Below, in pieces: positions 45,060 to 53,280 of a stretch of DNA of 64,000 nucleotides; position 1 is the stretch's first letter; the number at the start of each line of letters is the position of its first letter. Source of the stretch: Halotia wernerae (GTDB lineage: Bacteria > Cyanobacteriota > Cyanobacteriia > Cyanobacteriales > Nostocaceae); the NCBI GenBank assembly GCA_034931985.1, contig JAYGHB010000001.1, positions 1 to 64,000 of the forward strand, written 5' to 3'. The position numbers and the translations under genes are program-made. The notes under the pieces were generated by a model. That model worked only from the letters and a program-made list of their open reading frames with translations, was not told the origin of the DNA and searched no databases.

Positions 45060-47268
45060 CGATCTGCTGGAGCTCGCCCCCGAAGACGGCGCTCCCGAAG
45101 GTTCGGGGACGGCCGGTGCCGTGCGGCCCTGGTATGTCTTGGTGGTCGACGACGACGACGACGTTCACGCCACGACGCGCTTCGCCTTGAACGGCGCGCG
45201 CGTGCTGGGCCGGCCGATCGAGCTTGTTCACGCGCACTCGGCCGCCGAAGCCTGGGCAAGGCTGGGCGAGGTGAAGGATATCGCCGTCGCCCTGATCGAC
45301 GTCGTGATGGAATCGCCCGATGCGGGCTTGCGCTTGGTGCGCGAGCTGCGCGAGGCGGGAATGCGCGAAATGCGCATCGTGCTGCGCACCGGCCAACCCG
45401 GCTACGCGCCCGAAGTATCTGTGATTTCGTCCTACGAGATCGACGACTACCGCACCAAGTCGGAGCTGACGCAAACGCGTCTGCTCACCGTGCTCACCGC
45501 GACGATCCGCGCCTACGACCAGATCCGCACGATCGGCCGCAGCCGTGCGGGCCTCGAGATGATCGTCGAAAGCGCAACGAAGCTGTTCACGCGCACAAAT
45601 CTGGAGTTGTTTTCTCGCGGCGTGCTGACCCAGATCGCCGCTTTGCTGCGCGTCGCGCCCAACGGGCTGGTCTGCGTCAAGGATCCCGCCGGCATGGGCG
45701 ATGGATTGACCATCATCAGCGCCGCGGGCGGCTTCGCGCGATTTGCCGGCCGGCCGCTGTCGGCGTTGCCCGACATGGCGCTCGCGCGGATGATCGCCGA
45801 TCTGCCGCATCAAGCCGACCCGGTCGTCGAAGGCGGATTCATGATGATGCATTTCGGCGCCGAACCCGGCCGCGTGTTGATCGCGGTCATCGAAGCGGGC
45901 GGCGAAATCACCGACGCCGACCGGACCTTGCTGCGCCTGTTCGCGACCAATATCGCGATCGGTTTCGAAAATCAGGCGCTGATCGACCGCCTCGACCATA
46001 TGGCGCATGTCGATCCGGTATTCGACGTGCCCAATTTGAACGCCTTCGAAACGGCGCTGAACGAATGTCTCGCCGCCGATCCGATCGAAGGGCGCGTGGC
46101 ACTCATCCATCTCGAATCCCACGCCAGCATCGTCGCGGGCTATGGTCTGCGCATCGCGCGCAATTACCTTCGCGCGATCTATGCCGCCCTCGCGGAGTAC
46201 GAGATGGGGGCGCTGGTCGTGGCGATGATCGGCGACGGCACCTTCGCGCTGATCGGCGAGAAGACGCCTCTCGATCCTGCGCGCCTGCATGCGCTGGTGA
46301 CGGCGGCCTACACGACCGACGGCGTCGAAATAACGTCGACCGCGACGGCGGCGCTGCTCGATCTCGACGCGGCGTCGGGCGAGGACACCGCCGCGACGAT
46401 GCGGGCACTGGCTTCGGCGCTGCAGCATGTGCGCCGCACGCGGCGCAACGAAAGCGTCGTGTTCGACGCCACGATGCGCGCGGAATCCGATCGCCGCTTC
46501 GCGCTTCAGCGCGAAATGAAGCGCGCGGCGCCGAACGGCGAGGGCTTCGCCGTCCATCTCCAGCCCAAGGTCGATGTCGCCAGCGGGCGCGTGATCGGCG
46601 CGGAAGCGCTGCTGCGCTGGCGCTACGACGGCCGGCCGGTGTCGCCGGTCGAGTTCATCCCGATCGCCGAGGCGACGGGTTTGACCGAGCCGTTGACCGA
46701 TTTCGTCGTCGCGGAGATCGGCCGCTGGGCGCGCGCGCGCGCCAAGGCCGGCGCCGGTGCCTTGCCGGTCGCGATCAATCTTTCGCCCATCGATCTCGGC
46801 CGCCAAGGCTTCGCCGCGCGGTTGATCGAGCGGGTCCAGAGCGCGGAGCTGTCGCCGTCGACGGTCGAGTTCGAGGTGACGGAAGGTGTGGCGATGCAAG
46901 CCACGCCCTGGGCGATCGGTCAGTTGCAGATCTTGAAGAACGCCGGCTTCCGCATCGCGCTCGACGATTTCGGTACGGGCTACTCGTCGCTCGGCAATTT
47001 CGGCGATTTTCCGATCGATACGCTGAAGATCGACCGCAGCTTCGTGACGCCGCTGACCGTGGCGACGGCGCGCGAAAGTCTCGCGGCGGTTATCCTCGCG
47101 ATGACGCAGACTTTGCGCGTCGGCTGCGTGGCGGAAGGCGTGGAGACCGACGAGCAGCGCCAGGCCTTGCAACTCCTGGGCTGCGAGGTGGCGCAGGGTT
47201 ATCTCTTCGGAAAACCGGCCGAAATCGGCGGTTTCGACACCGCGTTCGGCGCGAAAGCCCGGGCGTGA
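45031..47268 (+). CDS. Response regulator: receiver, DUF3369, degenerate GGDEF, EAL
   Basis: A 745-residue cyclic-di-GMP effector. The receiver domain is about 33-160 with phospho-acceptor Asp90 (VALIDVVM). A DUF3369 region follows, about 170-310 (RSRAGLEMIVESATKLF...). A GGDEF-like domain at about 320-465 has lost its signature (GDGTF), so it is not expected to make c-di-GMP. The EAL domain, about 490-740, keeps EALLRW, INLSP, EVTEG, DDFGTGYSS, KIDRSFV and EGVET, so it should be an active phosphodiesterase. The ATG at 45031 follows GAAGGGA. It overlaps the kinase gene, its presumed phosphodonor. Confidence 0.9.
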   Translation: MSDTPNGPADDLLELAPEDGAPEGSGTAGAVRPWYVLVVDDDDDVHATTRFALNGARVLGRPIELVHAHSAAEAWARLGEVKDIAVALIDVVMESPDAGLRLVRELREAGMREMRIVLRTGQPGYAPEVSVISSYEIDDYRTKSELTQTRLLTVLTATIRAYDQIRTIGRSRAGLEMIVESATKLFTRTNLELFSRGVLTQIAALLRVAPNGLVCVKDPAGMGDGLTIISAAGGFARFAGRPLSALPDMALARMIADLPHQADPVVEGGFMMMHFGAEPGRVLIAVIEAGGEITDADRTLLRLFATNIAIGFENQALIDRLDHMAHVDPVFDVPNLNAFETALNECLAADPIEGRVALIHLESHASIVAGYGLRIARNYLRAIYAALAEYEMGALVVAMIGDGTFALIGEKTPLDPARLHALVTAAYTTDGVEITSTATAALLDLDAASGEDTAATMRALASALQHVRRTRRNESVVFDATMRAESDRRFALQREMKRAAPNGEGFAVHLQPKVDVASGRVIGAEALLRWRYDGRPVSPVEFIPIAEATGLTEPLTDFVVAEIGRWARARAKAGAGALPVAINLSPIDLGRQGFAARLIERVQSAELSPSTVEFEVTEGVAMQATPWAIGQLQILKNAGFRIALDDFGTGYSSLGNFGDFPIDTLKIDRSFVTPLTVATARESLAAVILAMTQTLRVGCVAEGVETDEQRQALQLLGCEVAQGYLFGKPAEIGGFDTAFGAKARA

Positions 47269-47278
47269 TCGGCCGCGT

Positions 47279-48523
47279 TTACGACGCGCGCGCCAGACCG
47301 GCGGCGGCATTCGCCGCGTCGTAAAGATAGGCGCGCGTCGCCGGCACGGCCGAAACCGAGCGCGTCAATTGCGCCTGAAAGACGATGTGGCCCTGGTAGC
47401 GGAACGCGCATTCGCTGCCCGCGAGATAGAATTCGAACATCCGGCAGAAACGCTCGTCGTAGATTTTCGCGATCTCGTCGCGCTGGGCCATGAACCGCAT
47501 GCGCCAATGGCGCAGCGTTTCGGCGTAATGCAGACGCCAGATTTCGAGGTCGGTCACATACATTTGCGTGCGCTCGATCGACGGCAGCGCTTCGGAAAGG
47601 GCGGGCGAGTAGCCGCCGGGGAAGATGTATTTGCGGATCCAGGGATTGGTGACGCCCGACCCGTCGGCGCGGCCGATCGAATGCACCAGCGCCACGCCGT
47701 CCGGGGCCAGCAGATCGCGGATATTCGCGAAATACGTGTCGTAGTTCGGCACGCCGACATGTTCGAACATGCCGACCGACACGACGCGGTCGAACGGGCC
47801 TTTGATTTCGCGATAATCGGCGAGTTCGAAACGCACGCGGTTTGAAACGCCCGCGTCGGCCGCGCGGATACGCGCATATTCGAGCTGTTCTTCGGACAGC
47901 GTCACGCCCAGCACTTCGACCCGCGCCAGGCGGGCGAGGGAGATCGCCAATCCGCCCCAGCCGCTGCCGATATCCAGCACGCGCTGGCCGTCGCGCAGCA
48001 GCAGTTTCTTGGCGATGTGGTTCTTCTTGGCGGTTTGCGCTTCTTCGAGCGTCATGTCCGGCCGCTCGAAATACGCGCAGGAATATTGCATGTCGCGGTC
48101 GAGAATGCGGCGATAGAGATCGCGCGACAGATCGTAATGATGCGCCACGTTCCGGCGCGATCGCGCAAGCGAGTTCAATTGCTGCAACGGCCGCAGGATC
48201 GGACCCAGGCGACGGCGCCAATTGTCGAACGCGCCGCCTTGCACCGCGATCCCCATATTTCGCGTCACCAGCGCCAGCAGATCGTAGATCGTGCCGCTTT
48301 CGACCGTCAGCGCGCCGTCCATATAGGCTTCGCCGGCGTACAGGCCCGGATTGAGCCCGAGCTTGAAACCGGTCATCCGGTCGGCGACACGGATGACGAC
48401 CGGCGGTTCTTCGGCCGGTGTGGCGTCGTCGCACCGTCCGAACCGGGTATGCGCACCGCTGGGGTCGATGACCGTGAGTTCGCCCGATCGGACGAACGGG
48501 GAGAGAAATTTCGACAACAACAT
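47279..48523 (-). CDS. cfa: Cyclopropane-fatty-acyl-phospholipid synthase
   Basis: Methylates double bonds of membrane phospholipid acyl chains with SAM. The 414-residue protein has the N-terminal lipid-binding domain, RNVAHHYDLSRDLYRRILDRDMQYSCAYF, and SAM motif VLDIGSGWGGLAISLA. VSVGMFEHVGVPNYDTYF carries the bicarbonate-binding Glu, and YIFPGGYSPAL is also typical. The ATG at 48523 has AAGGAGA upstream and is preferred over a start 90 bp earlier. An EcfG-like motif lies about 115 bp upstream. Confidence 0.93.
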   Translation of the reverse strand: MLLSKFLSPFVRSGELTVIDPSGAHTRFGRCDDATPAEEPPVVIRVADRMTGFKLGLNPGLYAGEAYMDGALTVESGTIYDLLALVTRNMGIAVQGGAFDNWRRRLGPILRPLQQLNSLARSRRNVAHHYDLSRDLYRRILDRDMQYSCAYFERPDMTLEEAQTAKKNHIAKKLLLRDGQRVLDIGSGWGGLAISLARLARVEVLGVTLSEEQLEYARIRAADAGVSNRVRFELADYREIKGPFDRVVSVGMFEHVGVPNYDTYFANIRDLLAPDGVALVHSIGRADGSGVTNPWIRKYIFPGGYSPALSEALPSIERTQMYVTDLEIWRLHYAETLRHWRMRFMAQRDEIAKIYDERFCRMFEFYLAGSECAFRYQGHIVFQAQLTRSVSAVPATRAYLYDAANAAAGLARAS

Positions 48524-48772
48524 CGGATCGTCTCCTTGCGCGCGGATGAACGGCGGAAGGGCGGGGGCCCGTTCGTATCCTTTAAATCTTGGGATCGTTC
48601 TAAAGTCCTGCAAGAGGGGGGCAAGTCCGGAGAACTACGCAGGTACCGGCAAAACTTGTTCCGCGTATCGAAATCCCGGTAAAATGATCCGCGATTTTTC
48701 GCATCTGCACAGTTTTCGCTGCGCCGCAAAATCGCTATGGTGCGCCTCCTTTCCCCAGGGACTCCAAGCGCT
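48524..48772. promoter_or_regulatory. Divergent control region, cfa / ppa
   Basis: A 249-bp gap between divergent genes. On the minus strand GGAAC (48662-48658) followed after 18 bp by CGTA (48639-48636) resembles the general-stress EcfG promoter (GGAAC...CGTT). No other feature is clear. Confidence 0.35.
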
Positions 48773-49333
48773 ATGAACATCGATAAAATTTCGATCGGCC
48801 CGAACCCGCCGAGCGACGTCCACGTGATCATCGAAGTGCCGGCCGGCGGCGAGCCCGTCAAATACGAGCTCGATAAAGCCTCCGGCGCGCTTTACGTCGA
48901 CCGCTTCCTGCACACGGCGATGTTCTACCCGGCCAATTACGGCTTCATCCCGCATACCTTGTCGGGCGATGGCGACCCGGTCGACGTGATCGTCGTCGGC
49001 CCGGCGCGCGTTGTGCCCGGTTCGGTCATCCGCTCGCGCCCGATCGGCGCGTTGTTGATGGAAGATGAAGCCGGGCCGGACGAAAAGATCATCGCGGTGC
49101 CGGTCGACAAGCTGCACCCTTTCTATAAGGGCATCAAAGAATACGACGATCTGCCGCCGATCCTGCTCGAGCAGATCGCGCATTTCTTCAAGCACTACAA
49201 AGACTTGGAGAAGAACAAGTGGGTGACGATCGTCAAATGGCTCGACACCAAGGGTGCCGAGCGTTTGATCCGCCAGGGCATCGAACGCGCCAAGCGGGCC
49301 AAGACTAAGCGCCGCTCGCCCACGAAAAAGTGA
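48773..49333 (+). CDS. ppa: Inorganic pyrophosphatase (family I)
   Basis: Hydrolyses pyrophosphate to drive biosynthetic reactions. The 186-residue protein has the N-terminal VHVIIEVPAGGEPVKYELDK and YPANYGFIPHTLSGDGDPVDVIVVGP with the metal-binding Asp cluster. EDEAGPDEKIIAVPVDKL and HFFKHYKDLEKNKWVTIVKW are also conserved. The C-terminus is basic (RAKRAKTKRRSPTKK), longer than usual. The ATG at 48773 was chosen over an upstream frame extension lacking homology. Confidence 0.95.
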   Translation: MNIDKISIGPNPPSDVHVIIEVPAGGEPVKYELDKASGALYVDRFLHTAMFYPANYGFIPHTLSGDGDPVDVIVVGPARVVPGSVIRSRPIGALLMEDEAGPDEKIIAVPVDKLHPFYKGIKEYDDLPPILLEQIAHFFKHYKDLEKNKWVTIVKWLDTKGAERLIRQGIERAKRAKTKRRSPTKK

Positions 49334-49424
49334 CGTATTTTAAATAAGTTCCGTGCGAAACTTGATGACTTGGATCGGGTTTGGCGGGAAGATCGGCTTG
49401 AAGTTCTAGCTTCGGAGAATTCCG

Positions 49425-49643
49425 ATGGCAGCCAACGGCCTTACCGGTCTTTCCGCCACCTTCTATCCGGTCATCCAGGCGAGCTTGAACAAGCTCGAGC
49501 AGTTCAAGCAGGTCACCAAGGAAGTGACCGACAACACCGCGCAGATCATCGCGCGTGGTGTGCAAGCGGCGGCGTCGCCCCAAGCGGATACGTCCGCGAC
49601 CGCGCTGACCGGCCGCGGTCAAAAAGTCGATATTCAAATCTGA
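49425..49643 (+). CDS. Small protein of unknown function
   Basis: A 72-residue soluble protein with one long amphipathic helix (YPVIQASLNKLEQFKQVTKEVTDNTAQIIARGVQAA) and a short polar tail ending QKVDIQI. The ribosome binding site GGAGAATTCC is strong and identical to that of the unknown gene at 12653. Its stop codon lies inside the first unit of a tandem repeat that follows. The helix has some resemblance to phasin-like or coiled-coil proteins, but this is not a firm match. Confidence 0.55.
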   Translation: MAANGLTGLSATFYPVIQASLNKLEQFKQVTKEVTDNTAQIIARGVQAAASPQADTSATALTGRGQKVDIQI

Positions 49644-49697
49644 CGACCCGGCAAATCTGACGACCCGGCAAATCTGACGACCCGGCAAATCTGACGG
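49635..49697. repeat. Tandem 17-bp repeat, about 3.7 copies
   Basis: The unit CAAATCTGACGACCCGG occurs at 49635-49651, 49652-49668 and 49669-49685 without mismatch. A partial copy runs to 49697. The first copy includes the end of the upstream small gene, so the gene end is the likely seed of the duplication. Copies contain TGA in the same relative place. Confidence 0.9.
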
Positions 49698-49734
49698 ACT
49701 GACGGAATCGGGCGGCACTTGTAAGCTGCGCCCC

Positions 49735-50700
49735 ATGTCTCGCGTCGTCGTCCTAGGTGCGACCGGCTTCGTCGGCCGCAACATCGCCCTTCATCTCGCC
49801 GAAGATCCCGCGTTCCAAGTCGTCGCGGTGCGCAACACGCGCGCCGCGTGGGACCATCCGCGCGTCGAATGGCGCGCGGCCGACCTCACGCGCGAACAGG
49901 ATGTCATGCGCGCCCTCGACGGCGCCGACATGGTCGTGCACGCCGCCGCCGCCACGGCGGGGGCGGCCGCGCATCTGGCCGATCCGCTGTCGATGGTCGT
50001 CGACAATCAGGTGATGAATTCGCGCATCTTCGCGGCCGCGCATCGGCTGAACGTGCGCCATCTGCTTTGGTATTCGTGCTCGATCATGTACGCGTCGAAG
50101 GATCGCGCGCAAAGCGAAGCGGATTTCGATCCCGCCGCGCCGCTGCACAAAGCCTATGTCGGGGCGGGGACGACGAAGGTCTATTTCGAGCGCATGTGCG
50201 CCTGGTATGCGGGGCTCGGCCGCACGCGCTTCACCGTGTTCCGCCATTCGAACGTCTATGGCCCGTACGATAAATTCGATCTCGGCCGCAGCCATATGTT
50301 CGGCGCCACGCTGACCAAGGCGCTGACCGCGCAAGACGGCAAGATCGAGTTGTGGGGCAACGGCGCGGAAGGCCGCGATCTCATCCACGCCGACGATTTG
50401 GCGCGCGCGACCAAAGCGGCGTTGACGCGACAGACCGCGCCTTACGCGCTCTACAATATCGGTTCGGGCCAGGCGCTGCCGGTGATCGAGATCGCGCGGC
50501 GCATCGTGCGCGGCACGGGCCGCGATCTCGCCATCGAAACCGATCCGGCGAAACCGTCGATCCCGGTCACGATCGCGCTCGACTGCGCGAAAGCCAAAGC
50601 CGATCTCGGCTGGGCGCCGCAAGTGGCGCTCGACGACGGTATCGCGCGCACCATCGCCTGGTGGCGTGAAAATCGCCCGGCCGGGGTGGCCGCGTCATGA
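49735..50700 (+). CDS. NAD-dependent epimerase/dehydratase family protein
   Basis: A 321-residue extended-SDR protein that likely acts on a nucleotide sugar. The NAD-binding motif GATGFVGRN is at residues 8-16. WYSCSIMYAS holds the catalytic Ser region, and VFRHSNVYGPYD and GRDLIHADDLARATKAAL are typical of GDP-fucose synthase/UDP-glucose epimerase relatives. The canonical YxxxK is not present: the sequence is Y141-VGAGTT-K148, a spacing of seven, so catalysis may differ. It overlaps the following GT2 gene by 4 bp. Confidence 0.85.
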   Translation: MSRVVVLGATGFVGRNIALHLAEDPAFQVVAVRNTRAAWDHPRVEWRAADLTREQDVMRALDGADMVVHAAAATAGAAAHLADPLSMVVDNQVMNSRIFAAAHRLNVRHLLWYSCSIMYASKDRAQSEADFDPAAPLHKAYVGAGTTKVYFERMCAWYAGLGRTRFTVFRHSNVYGPYDKFDLGRSHMFGATLTKALTAQDGKIELWGNGAEGRDLIHADDLARATKAALTRQTAPYALYNIGSGQALPVIEIARRIVRGTGRDLAIETDPAKPSIPVTIALDCAKAKADLGWAPQVALDDGIARTIAWWRENRPAGVAAS

Positions 50701-51608
50701 AACTCTCCGTCGTTCTGCCGACGATCTTCGCCGAATTGCTGCCCGGCGCCATCGACGCCGCCAAGGCGGCGGCGGGCGACGTGCCACACGAAATCGTCGT
50801 CGTCTCGCCTTTCGATCCCTCGCGCGCCGACGTGCGTTGGGTGCCCGAAACCAGCCCGCGCGGGTCGATCGCGGCGGCGAATACCGGCTTCGCGGCGGCG
50901 CGCGGCGACGTCGTTGCCCTTGTTTCCGACGATACGCGGTTGACGCCGGGCGCCCTGGTCGCCGCGCTGGACAAGCTCGAGACGCTACCGGGCGGTATGG
51001 TCGGTTTTCCGCGCGTCGTCGGCGGCGAAAGCTATATCGGCACGGTGTTCGGCCATTTCTATCCCTATTACTTCGCCGTGCGGCGCGCCGATCTCGATCG
51101 CGTCGGCCGTTTCGACGAAGGCTACCGCAAGCACTATGCCGATCCCGATCTCGCCTTGAAGATTTGGATTTCGGGCGGGCGCTGCGAGATTTTGCGCGAT
51201 GCCGCGATCGTCGACATCCCGACGCGCGGCAATGTGGGGGAGGCGCCGGACAAGGCGCTCGGCTCGCGCGAGGCCGATTTCGCGCGTTTCACCGGGCTGT
51301 GGGGCAAGCATTTCGACGCGGCCTGGGGTGTCGAAGAGACCGGGATCAATCTCGATCTCGCCATCGACCTCATCCAGCTCGCCGGCGGCGACGCCACGAC
51401 GATCGCCTTGCGCAATCCGGCCAAAATCCTCGATTTGCGGATTTTAAGCGGGCTTAGCCTCGTCGGGCTCAATCACCGGACCAAAATCGGCCTCGGACGC
51501 GCAGCCCAAGCCCTGGACTATTTGCGATGGTTGGCCGCCCTCGACCCCAGTCCGGTCAATATCGTGGTCGGGGCGGGGACCAAAGCGCTGCTCGCCAAAC
51601 CCTTCTAA
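50697..51608 (+). CDS. Glycosyltransferase family 2-like protein
   Basis: A 303-residue GT-A-fold enzyme. It opens MKLSVVLPTIFAELLPGAIDAAK, and the metal/nucleotide motif is VALVSDDTRLTPGAL. RADLDRVGRFDEGYRKHYADPDLALKIWISGG is the acceptor-side ED-like region. No membrane helix. It is coupled to the epimerase gene (ATGA), which suggests the two make and transfer one sugar, perhaps onto a surface polymer or flagellin. Acceptor unknown. Confidence 0.82.
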   Translation: MKLSVVLPTIFAELLPGAIDAAKAAAGDVPHEIVVVSPFDPSRADVRWVPETSPRGSIAAANTGFAAARGDVVALVSDDTRLTPGALVAALDKLETLPGGMVGFPRVVGGESYIGTVFGHFYPYYFAVRRADLDRVGRFDEGYRKHYADPDLALKIWISGGRCEILRDAAIVDIPTRGNVGEAPDKALGSREADFARFTGLWGKHFDAAWGVEETGINLDLAIDLIQLAGGDATTIALRNPAKILDLRILSGLSLVGLNHRTKIGLGRAAQALDYLRWLAALDPSPVNIVVGAGTKALLAKPF

Positions 51609-51672
51609 CGCCGGGAATTTTTTTATCCCGCGCCAAGCGAACGACCCGCGTGATAATCTTTACATAAGGTTT

Positions 51673-51690
51673 CCCCCGTAGAAACGGGGG
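51673..51690 (+). promoter_or_regulatory. Perfect hairpin in the cheZ leader
   Basis: CCCCCGT pairs with ACGGGGG across an AGAA loop, a seven-bp stem ending 28 nt before the ATG at 51719. There is no T run, so it is unlikely to be a terminator. It could shape the leader RNA. Confidence 0.4.
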
Positions 51691-51718
51691 TATGACCCGC
51701 GATTTTACGAGGCGCGCC

Positions 51719-52477
51719 ATGGCGGTACCGCAACGACCGATTTTTACGGCCGAGAAGCATCTAAAGCGCGACATCCGTCCGCTTTCCAACGGACATGCCG
51801 TGCTGGCGCCCGCCGCAGCGGCGCCCGCCGCCGCGACGATCATCGCCCAGGCCGATCCCAACACCGCCGCGGCGATCGACGCGTTGCGCGGCGAGGTGCA
51901 GGATCTCGGGCGCAAGCTCGACGGGTTCCTCAACGTCGATCATAACGAGATCGAGCGTATCCGCAACGAAGTGACCGGCATCGCCTCGCGCATCGAGCAG
52001 ACGAAGCGCGAAATCGGCGCGCTGCGCCATCCGTTGTCGCAGGAGGATAAGATCGGCTCCGCGACGTTCGAATTGTCGTCGGTCGTCTCGCAAACCGAAG
52101 AGGCGACGACGCGTATTTTCGACGGCGTCGAAAAAATCGAGGATATCGTTCGCGAGCTGAACTCGGTCGGCCTCGACGAGTACGCGGCGTCGCGCGTCAA
52201 CGAAATCGCCGATCAATGCACGGGCATCATCGAAGCCTGCTCGTTCCAGGATCTGACAGGCCAGCGCATCAATAAGGTCGTGCGCACGCTCGCCTTCATC
52301 GAAGAGCGCGTGGAGAGCATGCTCGAAATCTGGGGTGCGAGCGAAATCGAGCGCGAGACGTCGCCCGAGGACGGCGCCACCCATATCGTCGATGAAGGCG
52401 CGGGCCTCGTCCTGCATGGCCCGCAGGACATCGCGACGACCAACTCCCAAGCGGATATCGACAAGCTGTTCGAATGA
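51719..52477 (+). CDS. cheZ: CheZ-like chemotaxis phosphatase
   Basis: Removes phosphate from CheY-P to end the flagellar switching signal. The 252-residue protein has the long CheZ helices (TEEATTRIFDGVEKIEDIVRELN) and the catalytic segment ACSFQDLTGQRINKVV with D178 and Q182, equivalent to E. coli D143 and Q147. A C-terminal CheY-binding tip, SQADIDKLFE, is present. The ATG at 51719 has GAGG at good spacing; an ATG nine codons earlier is possible. No other chemotaxis gene is present in the window. It overlaps a small gene by 4 bp. Confidence 0.85.
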   Translation: MAVPQRPIFTAEKHLKRDIRPLSNGHAVLAPAAAAPAAATIIAQADPNTAAAIDALRGEVQDLGRKLDGFLNVDHNEIERIRNEVTGIASRIEQTKREIGALRHPLSQEDKIGSATFELSSVVSQTEEATTRIFDGVEKIEDIVRELNSVGLDEYAASRVNEIADQCTGIIEACSFQDLTGQRINKVVRTLAFIEERVESMLEIWGASEIERETSPEDGATHIVDEGAGLVLHGPQDIATTNSQADIDKLFE

Positions 52478-52740
52478 GCGATTCGCCCGAGACAATACTG
52501 GCCAAAGCGATCCGCGCGGCCGACACGAGGTATTTCTTCGAGAACTACACGAAGCAGGCGATCGCCGCGATCCACGCCTTGGAAAAGGCCGGCTTCGTCA
52601 TCGTGCCGAAATATCCGACGCGCGAGATGCACGACGCGGCGAAAAAAGCCATCGTCTACGGCCAGCGCAAACCCGGCGAAGTCGTCGGCCCGATTTGGGA
52701 TGCGATGGTCGAAGCGGCACCCGGCCCTTATCAGGACTGA
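52474..52740 (+). CDS. Small protein of unknown function, coupled to cheZ
   Basis: An 88-residue soluble protein: helical N-terminus (AKAIRAADTRYFFENYTKQAIAAIHALEKAGFVIVPKYPTREM) and a basic centre. No recognised motif. The start overlaps the cheZ stop (ATGA), so the two are probably made together. The ALEKAGFVIVP segment is reminiscent of short phage/plasmid DUF proteins, which I cannot verify. Confidence 0.6.
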   Translation: MSDSPETILAKAIRAADTRYFFENYTKQAIAAIHALEKAGFVIVPKYPTREMHDAAKKAIVYGQRKPGEVVGPIWDAMVEAAPGPYQD

Positions 52741-52742
52741 CT

Positions 52743-53225
52743 TCAGCGCCGCGTTTCTTCCGGCGGGCGCGGCATGCGCGGGCGCTCGGAAACGGGGCCG
52801 CGGGTCATCACACCCGGATTGCGCGCGGCGACGACCAAGAAGCCGTAGGCGAGCGAGCGGCCATTGGCGTCGAGGGCCAGCACTTCGACGCGATATTGCG
52901 ACGTCGATGTTTCGCCAACGCACGGCCCGCGATACTCGGCATAGCTGCCTTCCGCAATACGGCCGGGCGTGGCCGCCGTCGTCTCGTATTCGAAAGACGG
53001 CGCGATCAGCACGCTAACATTGGTGTAGCGCACGCGATAAAGCGCGGCGTTCGCGGGCGAAAGATCGAGTTCGATCGGCGGCGAAATGCCCAGCGAGCAA
53101 ACGTGGTCCGGGCCGAAGAACGTGCGCACGCCCATCCGGGGCACGCCTTCGGGGCCGGGATAGAACGGCGCGCAGGCGGACATGAGCAGCGCCGTACCGG
53201 CGAGGATGAGGGTTTTCAGACGCAT
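52743..53225 (-). CDS. Predicted lipoprotein of unknown function
   Basis: A 160-residue protein with a lipoprotein signal: MRLKTLILAGTALLMSAC, lipidated Cys18. The mature part is beta-rich (YRVRYTNVSVLIAPSFEYETT, QYRVEVLALDANGRSLAYGFLVVA) with two further Cys and a Pro/Arg-rich tail. Convergent with the small cheZ-linked gene (2 bp between stops) and divergent from the oxidase gene. Confidence 0.75.
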   Translation of the reverse strand: MRLKTLILAGTALLMSACAPFYPGPEGVPRMGVRTFFGPDHVCSLGISPPIELDLSPANAALYRVRYTNVSVLIAPSFEYETTAATPGRIAEGSYAEYRGPCVGETSTSQYRVEVLALDANGRSLAYGFLVVAARNPGVMTRGPVSERPRMPRPPEETRR

Positions 53226-53280
53226 CGCACTGTTCTACCTTGCCCGGCGGATTCTTCAACTTCTCTCGATTTCAGCGGTT

